Source of the DNA: Stictocephala bisonia
Taxonomy: Eukaryota > Arthropoda > Insecta > Hemiptera > Membracidae
DNA length: 64,000 nucleotides
Direction of reading: 5' to 3'
Assembly (NCBI GenBank): GCA_035578905.1
Contig: JAQJVL010000535.1
Coordinates: 234,001-298,000 of the forward strand
Below the pieces are notes generated by a model. The model worked only from the letters and a program-made list of their open reading frames with translations, had not been told where the DNA came from and searched no databases. Position numbers and translations under genes: made by a program. Positions 25,510 to 37,837 of the stretch are shown here, one piece after another (the first letter of the stretch is position 1; each line of letters starts with the position of its first letter).

Positions 25510-28020
25510 ACTACTCATTATAAAGCCCTGGTAATGCCGAATGTTTTGGCATAAAACGTTTTTAAATTGGTGCACCGGTTGTGAAGTTATAGTTTAAATA
25601 GTAAATATTACTGGTACAAATTAAATACACAGTGACTGAACGTTTAGTGCTTTTTCAAAACGTTTTGAACCAAAACTGTACATTTGTAATGGACTTTCAT
25701 TAGAGGTTCTACAAGGTTTAGGTTGCAATTTAAAAATGTTGAGTATGAGTGAGAGGGGTTAGGAGTAACAACTTTTTTGGGTGTATTTTATTTTTGGGAC
25801 CCCCTCCCCTACAGTAATAAAGGTCCCCCATAGTAACAGAACTTTGCTAATTTGTTCGTTATAGAACATCAAATGACAAGTTTTCAAATGAAGACCATGT
25901 ATACAGAGGCCCATATACTATATTAAATTGTAATAAAATGAGAAGTTTGTTTTGTAAACAAAATACACTACAGTCTATCCGTAAATACCTAAAATTTTAA
26001 TTTAATAACCTGAAAATTTTGGAAGTTAACAACCGTAAAATTCTTATTAAGCTCTTAAAATTAAGAATGTAACTTAAAGTGCCACTACCATGATTTGTTT
26101 GAAAAAAGGGTAACAAGAATTTAATTGTAGTTACAGCCTCATACAGTCTAGTTCTTTTACTTATTTGTAGTTACGGTCTAATACAGTCTGGTTCTTTTAT
26201 TTATGTTTCCTTATAGGTAATTTGTATAACTAATGGTATTTGATATGGATATTCAAAACAGCAATATGTAATGAACTAGTGAACTCAGCTGTTGTACAGT
26301 TTAAGCATTTCAACTAAAATAATATTTGTATTTAGTTTTGCAATCGCAGAACTTAGAAGAGTTTGTTATTGTTGTGTGGCAGATATGAGATAGTTGATAA
26401 CCAAGGTTGGTGGAATCACTGAGAAGGAAACAGAGGTCGCATCCAAAAGTGCGCTAAATGTGTGTCGTGTAATTATTTCTCAACATTGTCATGTGATGAT
26501 CAGGGCTAGCACCTTGGCAATCCCTCCTTTATTACCCCGACATCCTCTAGGATGAACGTAGTAGTTATTTCTTCACATTGTCATGTGATTATCAGGGCCA
26601 GCACCTTGGCAATCCCTCTTTTATTACCTCGACATCCTCTAGGATGAACGTGGTAATTATTTCTAGATGTGTGTAAAGATGTACATAAGTTATAATCTAC
26701 TTATAACTGCCACTGATACTTTAGAAAATGCATCTTCTTTGAAGTTAGCAGCCGGTCTTTAAGTCTAAAACTATATAATTTAGATGTATCCAAGTTCACC
26801 TCCCCAGATTCATATGTAATTATGTAGAAACACACATATCAAACGCAAGATTGTTTAAGGAAGTGTGTTAGTTCAATTTAAATATAAAATTAAATACCCA
26901 TCTATAGTTAGTTATCAGTAAAAAATTGGCAGTGCGTTTGATTAAAATCCTGAAATTATACTTTGACATTTTTTTACAGAGGAGATATTAAACAGTCTTA
27001 GGGGCTATAATCAAACCTATAGTTCCGGACAAACTTGATGGCGATGCTTGTCTATAATTCGTATCTAGGTTAACGGATTCTTTTAAGTGAACGGAATAAC
27101 TTCACGATAAACTCGAGAACTATTGACTGTCTTGTGTTCTGATAGGATTGTTTGCTAACTTTAAAAACAGTAATCAATAGAGTACAAGACCCAGCCTATC
27201 AATCCCAACTTCTATTACTGTAGAACTTCTGTTAACGTAGAAGATCAGTAAAAATGCAAATTGTCAATCTTATAACATGTTCCTATAAGCCTATAATTAT
27301 TCCTATAGGCAGCTAGACCGTGAAAATGTTATGGAGGTTTGGTATTATCAGAGTTTGCCTGTGACACAGTATAATGGACCATTAATGACATTGATGTACA
27401 ATTTATATTATTGTGTATTATTGACAGTAATAAATCAAGATAATAACTGTTAAGTGCCTAAAATATTCGCAATCACAATTCACACAGACAAGTTGAATAT
27501 TCATTTATCAGTTACCCCAGATTTCCCCTCCAGTCCAACCTCACACTGAATAATTTTGTTGCATAGTCTTCCAATCATGTGCCGAAAACTCATCGAATCT
27601 GTAAAAGGCATATTTGTTAAACTTTGTTTCAAACTGGTTTCATAAGTATTTCACGGCGATGCATTTTAAATCGAATTTGGCATTCTGTTAACGGATACAA
27701 CCTCTGACTATTAAGGCAATCATTCATGAACCACAATTCTGTGTCTAAAGTTCCGAAGTTCTCTCTGCCCTCATCTCATAACATATATTAGAATTTCCAA
27801 AAGCAATTGTTTCCTTTAAAAAATATACATCTCAAAAAATATAAAGAGAGAAGATTGTCAACGTTTCAGGTTTTTGAATGCTGTCAACACGACCCTCTTC
27901 ATTGCAGTTATGCAATTGTTGGGACTGTTATTTTTTTACTTTGCTAAACGAACGTCTTTGAGCAAACTCTCCAAAAAAGGCTATTTGTATGAAAGTTGAG
28001 TGTAGATTACTCCATAATTC
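25510..28020. other. Intergenic sequence, no gene recognised
   Basis: AT-rich sequence with two small direct duplications: a roughly 40-bp pair at about 26,127-26,205 and a 92-bp pair listed separately. I see no exon, RNA gene or transposon. Confidence 0.5.
26471..26664. repeat. Direct tandem duplication, 92-bp unit, 2 copies
   Basis: The phrase around ATTATTTCT and CACCTTGGCAATCCCTC recurs at a 92-bp offset (26,471, 26,563 and a partial third start at 26,655). The copies differ at only a few positions. Confidence 0.9.
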
Positions 28021-28029
28021 AGAACACAA

Positions 28030-29520
28030 GTTGGTGACTCAGTTGCCAGACACCTCGGAGTAACATCGCCAGGGAATTGAAACCACAAATTGGAGTCTCA
28101 GTTGCCAGACACACAGAATGACATCACCAGATAATTAAAACTACAAGTCGGAGTCTTAGTGTGACACCGACTGGTGGTTTGAATTACCTGGTCATGTTAC
28201 TCTGAGGTGTCCTTTAACTGAGACTCTGACTTGTGGTCTGAATTACCTGCTGATGTTATTCGTTTTTTTCGCAACTGAGATTCCGTCTTGTGGTTTGAAT
28301 TACCTGGTGATGTTACTAAGTGTGTCTGGCAAATGAGACACCGACTGGTGGTTTGAAATACCTGGTGTGTCTGGAAATTCAGAAAATCAGCTGCCAAACA
28401 CCTCGGAGTAACATCACAAGGTAATTCAAACCACAAGTCGGAGTCTCAGTTGCCAAACAGACCGAATAACATCACCGGGTAATTCAAACTACAAGTGGGA
28501 GCCTCACATGCCAGACACACCGAATAACATCACCAGGTAATTAAAACTACCAGTTGGTGTCACAGTTGCCAGACACATCGAATAACATCACCAGGTAATT
28601 CAAACTACAAGTCGGAGTCTCAGTAACCAGACGCACCGAGTAAACTCATCAGGTGATTCAAACTACAAGTGGGAGTCTCACTTGCCAGACACACCGAATA
28701 ACATCACCAGGTAATTCAAACTACCAGTCGGTGTCACAGTTGCCAGACACATCGAATAACATCACCAGGTAATTCAAACTACAAGTTGGAGTCTCAGTAA
28801 CCAGACGCACCGAGTAACATCACCAGGTAATTCAAACTACAAGTCGGAGTCCCGAATAATATCACACGTTAATTCAAATCACCAGTCGGTGTTACAGTTG
28901 CCAGACACATCGAATAACATCACCAGGTAATTCAAACTACAAGTCGGAGTCTCAGTATCCAGACACACCGAATAACATCACCAGGTAATTCAAACTACCA
29001 GTCGGTGTCACAGTTGCCAGAAAAATCGGAATAACATAACCTGGTAATTCAAACTACAAGTCGGAGTCTCAGTTGCCAGACACACCGAGTAACATCACCA
29101 GGTAATTGAAACTACAAGTGGGAGTCTCACTTGCCAGACACGCCAAATAACATCACCAGGTAATTCAAACTACAAGTCGGTGTCACAGTTGCCAGACACA
29201 TCGAATAACATCACCAGGTAATTCAAACTACAAGTCGGAGTCTCAGTATCCAGACACACCGAGTAACATCACCAGGTAATTGAAACTACAAGTGGGAGTC
29301 TCACTTGCCAGACACGCCAAATAACATCACCAGGTAATTCAAACTACAAGTCGGTATCACAGTTGCCAGACACATCGAATAACATCACCAGGTAATTCAA
29401 ACTACAAGTCGGAGTCTCAGTATCCAGACACACCAAATAACATCACCAGGTAATTCAAACCACCAGTCGGTGTCACAGTTGCCAGAAAAATCGGAATAAC
29501 ATAACCTGGTAATCTTACAC
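28030..29520. repeat. Minisatellite of about 60-bp units with an internal inverted block
   Basis: Units contain GGAGTCTCAGTTGCCAGACA and CATCACCAGGTAATTCAAAC parts at a spacing of about 59-60 bp. Orientation is forward at 28,030-28,160, reversed at about 28,161-28,375 (units read GGTTTGAATTACCTGGTGAT), and forward again from about 28,385 to 29,520. Two unit classes alternate (a GGAGTCTCAGT type and a GGTGTCACAGT type), giving a higher-order pattern of about 120 bp. A 79-codon minus-strand frame inside is a repeat by-product. Confidence 0.92.
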
Positions 29521-29959
29521 CTGTTGTCGTAGTTGCGCACACCGAAATAATATCCCCTCGTATTATAAACCAACCGTAGGTGTCACGGTCCCTGGTCAGA
29601 ATACACTAACATCAACAGTTAATTCATTGCACTATGAAACTTATTTGCTATATCAGTCGTATTTCTTTAGACGATAATGAAAATGAGCTTTTATTACAGA
29701 AATCCGTGTTTTTTTCTAAACAACAGAATTATGCTATCCAAAACTGATTTACTAAAATTGGTTTAGTTTTACATTATTAATTGTTGGTTAAATAGAAATT
29801 AAGGAAAATGAATTTTCTAATGTGATCAACGCACAACATTTAATATCTTCAGTAGGCCTATATTATAGATTTTTGTAAAGAATTAATTACTATTTTAATC
29901 ATTTATCAATTATTTATCAAAAAATTACTATTCAAATCTGTTTGATGGGGTGGCACCTA

Positions 29960-30115
29960 AACACTCATATTGTTGTTCTCTCAGGGTCATATTCAGGCCA
30001 TCGTATATTTGAATGTTTACATTTATTCACCTAAACCCACACATTTTTGGCCATTAAGAGTCATATTCAGGCTATTGTATATTTAAAACTTACATTTTTT
30101 CATCTAAACACTCAT
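29960..30115. repeat. 72-bp minisatellite, first degraded copies
   Basis: About two diverged copies of the GTATATTTGAATATTTACAT / TTATTCACCTAAACACTC unit that makes up the main array from 31.6 kb. They are separated from it by about 1.5 kb that includes a TIR transposon. Confidence 0.85.
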
Positions 30116-30230
30116 TAAATCATTTATGGTCATGAAACACACATAAAGTACAGATGACAGTGTCAAAGTTTATAATGACAAAAAAAGTAAATTAAATATT
30201 ACATAAACTACCACTAAAACTACATTGGTA

Positions 30231-31392
30231 GGGTGAATTCAGGTAATTTCGTGATACTGGTAAACTCGTGATAGTTTTTCTGTGGCTTGTCATGGATTTA
30301 CCACGTAAGGTAGAGTTTCAACCGCTTACCACTAGACGCAGGGCAATTCACAGATCAGTTTGAGACCGCGTGGCGGATTGTAGCTATTCTAGTAATTGTT
30401 CTGCGAATTTTCTAAGTTTTTATCCTGGATTTTAAGCAGTTTTTCTCACATATATTGCAGGTAAGTCATTTTAATTATGTAGTTAATGCATTTATCAAGG
30501 TTTTATGCTGAAACTAGGTATATAGGTAAAACTCCATTGAATGTAGCAATGTAATTTTTGTTAGGTTATGTTTTTAACTCTAAGAAGCAGAGCTTAGCCC
30601 CGTCGCCTGGTTTTTTACGATTTTGCATGTTTTATATCATCAACTGTCAGTTTGTGCCTCACGAGATACCTAGATTAATATTAAATACTTATGCCTTGCT
30701 TACCTTTTTGCTTTGACCAGATATAGAAATAGTTCTAGCTTATGTTTGTTTTTGTTTTTCTTTTCAAATCTTAACTCCAAATGAACTATTCAAACCTATT
30801 AATTATAAATGGAAATCTGAAAACTTTGAATACATTTTGTACGCTTATTATTGTAACGTAAGGTTACATTTATGAATTACCTTATAAATGTTAGTTTATC
30901 AATAAACATTTTAAAAATTCAAAAATATAATACGTATATTTCTTTTAGATTGGCTCCTCTAAAGAAGAAAGGTGTGGTGGCAGCCAATGATGATGATCAG
31001 ACTATGAGGGAGAAGCACTACTCGAGTTTTATCCTTTTCCTTTTATCCTTAGCTAAATATTTATTTAAAAGCTTGAGAAACTCCTTACAAATCTATACAG
31101 TTAATAACGTGATAGTACAAGGCTACCAATACCACGCGATTACCTTAGTGTTGACAATTCCGTGATATCACGGGTATATCTCAATGCTATCACGAGATTA
31201 CTTTAACCATACATTGTTATAAAAATTATATTTTATTTTAATTATTACTATAATTATAGCTACATAACTTTACCTTAAGATACTCGAAAACATACTAAAT
31301 ACAATAGTAACAATCAAAACAAAAAATACTTAATTCATGTTTATCTTAGAATGGTTTTTACAATTTTATCACGAGATTACCTGAATTCACCC
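30231..31392. mobile_element. TIR DNA transposon or MITE, 1.16 kb
   Basis: The ends are 26-bp terminal inverted repeats with one mismatch, starting GGGTGAATTCAGGTAAT (30,231-30,256 and 31,367-31,392). Both ends are flanked by TA, which fits a TA target duplication as in Tc1/mariner-type elements, though the superfamily is not proven. Subterminal copies of TCGTGATA/TATCACGA lie inside both ends, including a 14-bp perfect palindrome CCGTGATATCACGG at 31,160-31,173. One 97-codon frame (30,872-31,165) starts in AT-rich sequence and shows no recognisable transposase motif. The element appears non-autonomous. Confidence 0.75.
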
Positions 31393-31624
31393 TACATGCA
31401 GCATAACTTAATTTTATGTTTTCATATCATTAAAATGTTCATTAATGTTATAATACATGTTGTCCAATAAATACTGTTTTATTATGTCATTGTATGAATA
31501 ATTGATTTTAATATACTGAGCAAACTGCTAAAAACCTTTTTGCATGTATACCTTTTTGCGCTGGTTTTAAAAATCAATTTTATTCCAAGTGTCGTAACTG
31601 TGAGTGTGAAAATATTGTTGGTAA

Positions 31625-33262
31625 CACAATCATAATAAGGCCTTCGAATATTTGAATATTTACATTTATTCACCTAAACACACATATTGTTGGTCACACG
31701 GCCATTTTCAGGCCATTGTATATTTGAATATTTACATTTATTCACCTAAAAACACATATTGTTGGTAACACAATCTTAATCAGGCCTTCGTATATTTGAA
31801 TATTTACATTTATTCACCTAAACACACATATTGTTGGTCACACAGTCATATTCAGGATATCGTACATTTGAATATTTACATTTATTCACTTAACACACAT
31901 ATTATTAGTCACAAGGTAATATTCAGGCCATCGTATATTTGAATATTTACATTTATTCACCTAAACACACATATTGTTGGTCACACAGTCATATTCAGGA
32001 TATCGTACATTTGAATATTTACATTTATTCACTTAAACACACATATTATTAGTCACAGGGTAATATTCAGGCAATTGTATATTTGAATATTGACATTTAT
32101 TTACCTAAACACTCTTATTGTTGGTAACACGGCTATATTCAAGTCATCGTATATTTGAATCTTTACATTTATTCACCTAATCACTCTTATTGTTGGTCAC
32201 ACAGTCATATTCAGGCCATCGTATATTTGAATATTTACATTTATTCACCTAAACACTCATATTGTTGGTCACACAGTCATATTCAGGCCATCGTATATTT
32301 GAATATTTACATTTATTCACCTGAACACTCTTATTGTTGGTCACACAGTCATATTCAAGCCATCATACATTTGAATATTTACATTTATTCACCTAAACAC
32401 TCTTATTGTTGGTCACACAGTCATATTCAAACCATCGTATGGTTGAATATTTACATTTATTCCCTTAAACACACATATTGTTGGTCACACAGTCATATTC
32501 AGGATATCGTACATTTGAATATTTACATTTATTCACTTAACACACATATTATTAGTCACAAGGTAATATTCAGGCCATCGTATATTTGAATATTTACATT
32601 TATTCACTTAAACACTCATATTGTTGGTCACACAGCCATATTCAGGCCATTGTATAGTTGAATATTTACATTTATTGACTTAAATACACATATTATTAGT
32701 CACAAGGTAATATTCAGGCCATTGTATATTTGAATATTTACATTTATTCAGCTAAACACTCTTATTGTTGGTAACACGGCCATATTCAAACCATCGTATA
32801 ATTGAATATTTACATTTATTCACTTAAACACACATATTATTAGTCACAAAATAATATTCAGGCCATTGTTTATTTGAATATTGACATTTATTTACCTAAA
32901 CACTCTTATTGTTGGTAACACGGCCATATTCAGGCTATCGTATATTTGAGTATTTACATTTATTCACCTACACACTCTTATTGTTGGTAATACGGCCATA
33001 TTCAGGCATCGTATATTTGAATATTTACATTTATTCACCTACACACTCTTATTGTTGATCACACGGCCATATTCAGGCTATCGTATATTTGAATATTTAC
33101 ATTTATTTACCTACACACTCTTATTGTTGGTAACACGGCCATATTCAGGCTATCGTATATTTGAATATTTACATTTATTCACCTACACACTCTTATTGTT
33201 GATCACACGGCCATATTCAGGCTATCGTATATTTGAATATTTACATTTATTCACCTACACAC
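31625..33262. repeat. 72-bp minisatellite, main array part 1
   Basis: About 23 units of GTATATTTGAATATTTACAT, TTATTCACCTAAACACTC and TTATTGTTGGTCACACAG. Several subtypes (GGTAACACGG, GGTCACACAG, AGTCACAAGG) are interspersed. The 72-bp length keeps one frame open, giving Tyr/His/Ser-rich frames of up to 144 codons that are repeat by-products. Confidence 0.96.
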
Positions 33263-33639
33263 TGTAACAATTGTTAATTGTCACATTATAATTATTTTAG
33301 AGAATTGTGTTTAGAATATGTTAAATATTGTAAGAACTAAGAGGTTTAAGTGTTTGGTTCTTTTACCAAAAGTTTTCAATACAAATTCTCCAAGTTTTGA
33401 GAAAAATTCAGAATCTTCCCCTTTCAAATAAAAAAGTAGTTTTTTCCCATTTAAATTAGCTAAATAACCAGTATATTCACGTTGTTAATTTCCTGTCAAT
33501 TTCATGCGACATGTTTTCTGAAGTCAACATGTTTGGTGAGCCTTACCTGTTCAGTTGTCCTGGTTTAGAGGGTTCTAATTGGTTGGTTTAGCTTCTAGAG
33601 TAAAGAGGGGGTAAGTCCGTTGGTGGAAGGGTTGCGAGC

Positions 33640-34145
33640 GTTCGGGCGGCCGTAGAACGATTGGCACACATTTTTGGCCGATTTGGAATGGCACTTTTGG
33701 CACAGTCATTAGAGGAGATTAAGAAGGGTCAACCTGTAAGTTTCAGAAAGGCACGATTGGCACACACCGCCCGGCCAGGTAGTAGCAGCCAGGTGGCCAG
33801 AATGCGGGAAAATGGGAACTTTTTTGCACCCGAAAATTCCCTGCTGTGGTGCTTATTGAAGTAACCTAACCTAACCTAACCTAACCTAACCTAACCTAAC
33901 GTGAGGTTTAAATTTAAAAATTTGTTATATCACGGGCAAATGACTGCCACGCAGAGTTGACGGGAATAATAAAATTCCCGTTTTCCCTCGTTCGATGGCG
34001 TCTACCTGGTCGAGCGACTGTGCCAATCCTGCCTTTTCCAAGCAGGCGAGTTGACCCTACTTATTCCGCTCTAATGATTGTGCCAATACTGCCATGGGCA
34101 GAAGGTCCAAAAATGTGTGCCAATCGTCCCGTCCCCGTTCGGGCA
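33640..34145. repeat. Long imperfect inverted repeat inside the LTR-like insert
   Basis: The left arm (about 33,640-33,853) and the right arm (about 33,947-34,145) are reverse complements with mismatches. One perfect 20-bp stretch pairs 33,658-33,677 with 34,107-34,126. A second pair links CAGTCATTAGAGGAGATTAA near 33,705 with the reverse complement near 34,065. The loop holds the telomere-like repeat. The segment is GC-richer than its surroundings and may be a separate foldback element nested in, or captured by, the LTR. Confidence 0.75.
33862..33900. repeat. Interstitial telomere-like (TAACC)n, about 8 units
   Basis: A 39-bp uninterrupted run of TAACC, equal to the insect telomere motif TTAGG on the other strand. 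It lies in the loop of the long inverted repeat, far from any contig end. Confidence 0.95.
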
Positions 34146-34763
34146 GTTTGAAGTTTTCGTTCGTGGCGTGACCACGTTAGTTCTTCACGGCGTTTTTTTA
34201 ACCGTTCGGAGTCTTGTCTTCCGTTTCGGCAATTTTTCTTTTTCGCTGGTGAGTGAGTGAGCGTATGTCGCGCTTTGTTTGTGGTCACGTTTTGAGTTGA
34301 TACCTCCAGGACAGCTACATCTCCCGGAGGCAATTTTTTGCAATTTTTCAATTTTTAAAGGCAATTTTTAAAGGCCATTTTAAAGGCAATTTTTCAATTT
34401 TTAAAAGCATTTTTTAAAGAAATTTTCAATTAAAGCTATTTTTCAATCTTAAAGCAATTTTGAAATTTTTGATTTAATAAATAAAGCAATTTATTGAAAC
34501 AGTTGAATTAATAAAAAAGGTTCTGGTCTGAAGATATTTGATTTGTTTTGATTTTTAATTTATTTGTGTTCCGTTAATTAAATAAAGAAAGATCTTTTAT
34601 TTTCGTTTTTATTATTATTTGTAGAAGAAATCCAATTTTATTTTGTTGAAGTTATACAAAGAAAAATAAAGAAACATTTTTATTATTGAAGAATTTTTAT
34701 TTTAATCTCTCATTTAAGTTGTTCAACATATCAAAAATAAATAGTAGCTTAATTAAGGCTACA

Positions 34764-35955
34764 ACACTCTTATTGTTGGTAACACGGCCATATTCAGGCT
34801 ATCGTATATTTGAATTATTTTCATTTATTCACCTAAACCCTCTTATTGTTGGTAACACGGCCATATTTAGGCTATCGTATATTTGAATATTTACATTTAT
34901 TCACCTAAACACTCTTATTGTTGGTAACACGCCCAATTAGGCCATCGTTTATTTGAACATTTACATTTATTCACCTAAACACTCTTATTGTTGGTAACAC
35001 GCCCAATTAGGCCATCGTATATTTGAATATTTACATTTATTCACCTAAACACTCTTATTGTTGGTAACACGCCAAATTAGGCCATCGTATATTTGAATAT
35101 TTACATTTATTCACCTAAACACTCATATTGTTGATCACACGGCCATATTCAGGCCATCGTATATTTGAATATTTACATTTATTCACCTTAACACTCATAT
35201 TGTTGATCACACGGCCATATTCAGGCCATCGTATTTTGAATCTTTACATTTATGCCCTTAACACTCATATTGTTGATCACACGGCCATATTCAGGCCATC
35301 GTATATTTGAATATTTACATTTATTCACCTAAACACTCTTATTGTTGGTCACACAGTCATATTCAAGCCATCGTATATTTGAATATTTACATTTATTCAC
35401 TTAAACACACATATTATTAGTCACAGGGTAATATTCAGGCAATTGTATATTTGAATATTGACATTTATTTACCTAAACACTCTTATTGTTGGTAACACGG
35501 CTATATTCAAGTCATCGTATATTTGAATCTTTACATTTATTCACCTAATCACTCTTATTGTTGGTCACACAGTCATATTCAGGCCATCGTATATTTGAAT
35601 ATTTACATTTATTCACCTAAACACTCATATTGTTGGTCACACAGTCATATTCAGGCCATCGTATATTTGAATATTTACATTTATTCACCTGAACACTCTT
35701 ATTGTTGGTCACACAGTCATATTCAAGCCATCATACATTTGAATATTTACATTTATTCACCTAAACACTCTTATTGTTGGTCACACAGTCATATTCAAGC
35801 CATCATACATTTGAATATTTACATTTATTCACCTAATCACTCTTATTGTTGGTCACACAGTTATATTCAGGCTATCGTATATTTGAATATTTACATTTAT
35901 TCACCTAAACACTCTTATTGTTGGTCACACAGTCATATTCAGGCCATCGTATCTT
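34764..35955. repeat. 72-bp minisatellite, main array part 2
   Basis: The array continues after the LTR-like insert with about 16 units. The segment 35,388-35,798 is essentially identical to 32,020-32,430, including rare variants such as GAATCTTTAC and CACCTGAACACTC, at an offset of 3,368 bp. Confidence 0.96.
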
Positions 35956-35959
35956 TTAC

Positions 35960-37835
35960 TAAACTTTCACAATTTCAATTTTTTTGGTAAAATAAATTAC
36001 ATATTAACGTAACTAAGAATAATTTATGTATTTTGTTTGATAAAAGAACTGTTTCTTAACAAAGAGATTGAAATAAAAAGTATCCTTAGTAATAAGAGTA
36101 AAGGATTTTAGTACATTTCTTGAAACAAAATCATTTTTTAATAATGAAAGCCTGTATGCAGTAATTGTTCAACAAAAAATCTTTTACTTGCTAGTGAAAA
36201 ATTATCTAACTGAAAATATGCGTTTAATACATTATAGATATCACATGATCCATGAACTGAGGTAGTTAAAAGTTAACGGTTTCATTTTTATTCAAATTTT
36301 ATATTTAAATTCCTATTAGAGAGTTAAAAACTTATATGAAGAATAATTGAAATTATGAAGACTGTTTTGTTTCGTAAAAAAGTACTTCCTGACATTCAGT
36401 TGAGAGGAAGAACTTTACAATCTAAAAATTACTACATAAACTATATACTACTTCAATCACATTTATATCGAATATACAAATCTTAAAAAAGAAAACTAAT
36501 TTAATTATGGAAGGTCTAATTGTTTTTTTCTCTTATATTTGTATATAATGTATTTGTTTCTCTTATGTACATTATAATAAGGCACGCAATACAATAAATG
36601 TATGCAAGATTAGAGCAAGACTTTAAACACACGAATCTGATAAGGAATTTATTTGATAGCTGAAATATGCCATGAAGTGAATATTTGTAGGTTATTGTAG
36701 TTAGGAGACCATCATTAACTTTATAGAAAGTGCTATCATAAATTGAAATGGATAGAAAAAAACAGTGAATTTTGTTTCAATGCATTTTATTAAAAGTCTT
36801 TCACATAAATACTTCAGAAACTATCTTATTATATATCGTTAACAAAAACTGAATGCCTTTAGCTTGACATTAATTCAATTCAATAAAAGTTTACAATACT
36901 TGGTCATGTTTGATGAATTAAAATAAAAAATATTTGCAAAATATATTCAGGCATGTTAGATAAAGGTAACACAAGCACGATATGAAAGAAAAACTTGCAG
37001 TAAATAATACAATAAAAAAAAATTAGATCCTGGACTTACCAACAAATATTGTAGAAGCAGCCGCATGCCACTCCCAAGGGACAGCGAGGACGGATATATT
37101 GATTTCTTGCTTAGCAATCAATTATTTCTACTTTTTCTAACGTGTATTTTTTCCTACCTACGTACAAATATTTCATTACATTTATTTACAACTCAGTTTA
37201 CTTTAAAACATTCTAGATCAAAATACTCAAACCAAGTATACAAAATATAATATCTTTATTGTGATTTTCAATATATTATTGAGTAATATTCCAACATACT
37301 GTTCCATGAACAAAATTTTTGAAGAGTGAAAACACTTTTTCACTTGGTTTTATAATGGTTTAATACTATATATTTTTTATACATAGATACAAAAATAGAA
37401 AACAAATTAACTGTACAATTGGAATAAGGACCTAATTTACCTAGGTTCGTCTAATTATTTGAGTGATAATATCGTGTGCTAATGATTTATTTTAAAACTA
37501 TGTTGTTAGAGATAATTATAGTCTATTTTCACTCTCAGATTACCATCTGAGAGTAAAAATATTTGCACTCTCAGATTAATAAGTTTTAATGGTTAATTTA
37601 CGTAACATTTGCATTCAGAAACTCCCAATTAATATATTTATCTTAGCTACATATTTTGGCCATAAGTGTAATTATTTATATTTGTATTTTTAACTATAAA
37701 TATTTTGGATCCTGCAACAAATACATTTTAATGCTTCTTCTTAAAAGTAATTAATGGTAGCTGACAAAAACCATGCGCTAAAAGAAAACAAAATCAAGCA
37801 AATTTTCATTGGAGATCTCTTAAACATGTAACACA
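35960..37835. other. AT-rich intergenic or intronic sequence
   Basis: No gene was recognised apart from one candidate exon at 37,040-37,109. A small hairpin with 10-bp arms (ACTCTCAGAT) lies at 37,531-37,554, with a third arm copy near 37,567. Confidence 0.5.
37040..37109 (-). CDS. Candidate internal exon, unknown gene
   Basis: On the minus strand a 70-bp open segment reads ISVLAVPWEWHAAASTIFVG and is followed by an excellent donor site (G|GTAAGT, with GT at 37,039-37,038). An AG acceptor lies at 37,111-37,110, but its pyrimidine tract is poor. The GC content and codon choice stand out from the AT-rich flanks. The pattern, with a Trp and small hydrophobic residues, would suit a membrane channel segment; a TRPA-type channel came to mind, but this is an untested impression. 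No neighbouring exon was identified, so it could be an exon of a gene with very large introns or a chance open segment. Confidence 0.3.
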
Positions 37836-37837
37836 TC

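Larger units (their letters stand above)
33263..34763. mobile_element. Probable solo LTR, 1.5 kb, with 4-bp target duplication
   Basis: The insert begins TGTAACAATTG and ends GGCTACA, giving the TG...CA ends of an LTR with a TGTA/TACA terminal pair. It is flanked by ACAC on both sides (33,259-33,262 and 34,764-34,767). Removing the insert and one ACAC restores a normal 72-bp unit (CCTACACACTCTTATTG), so the insertion point is certain. A 4-bp duplication suits Gypsy-type elements. AATAAA signals occur in the last 350 bp. No internal retroviral genes are present, so this is best read as a solo LTR, but other element types with TG/CA ends are possible. Confidence 0.6.

Noticed and set aside
32155..35990. 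Tyr/Ser/His-rich frames of 144-155 codons
   Set aside because: They consist of the 72-bp minisatellite translated, with no start context or conserved domain.
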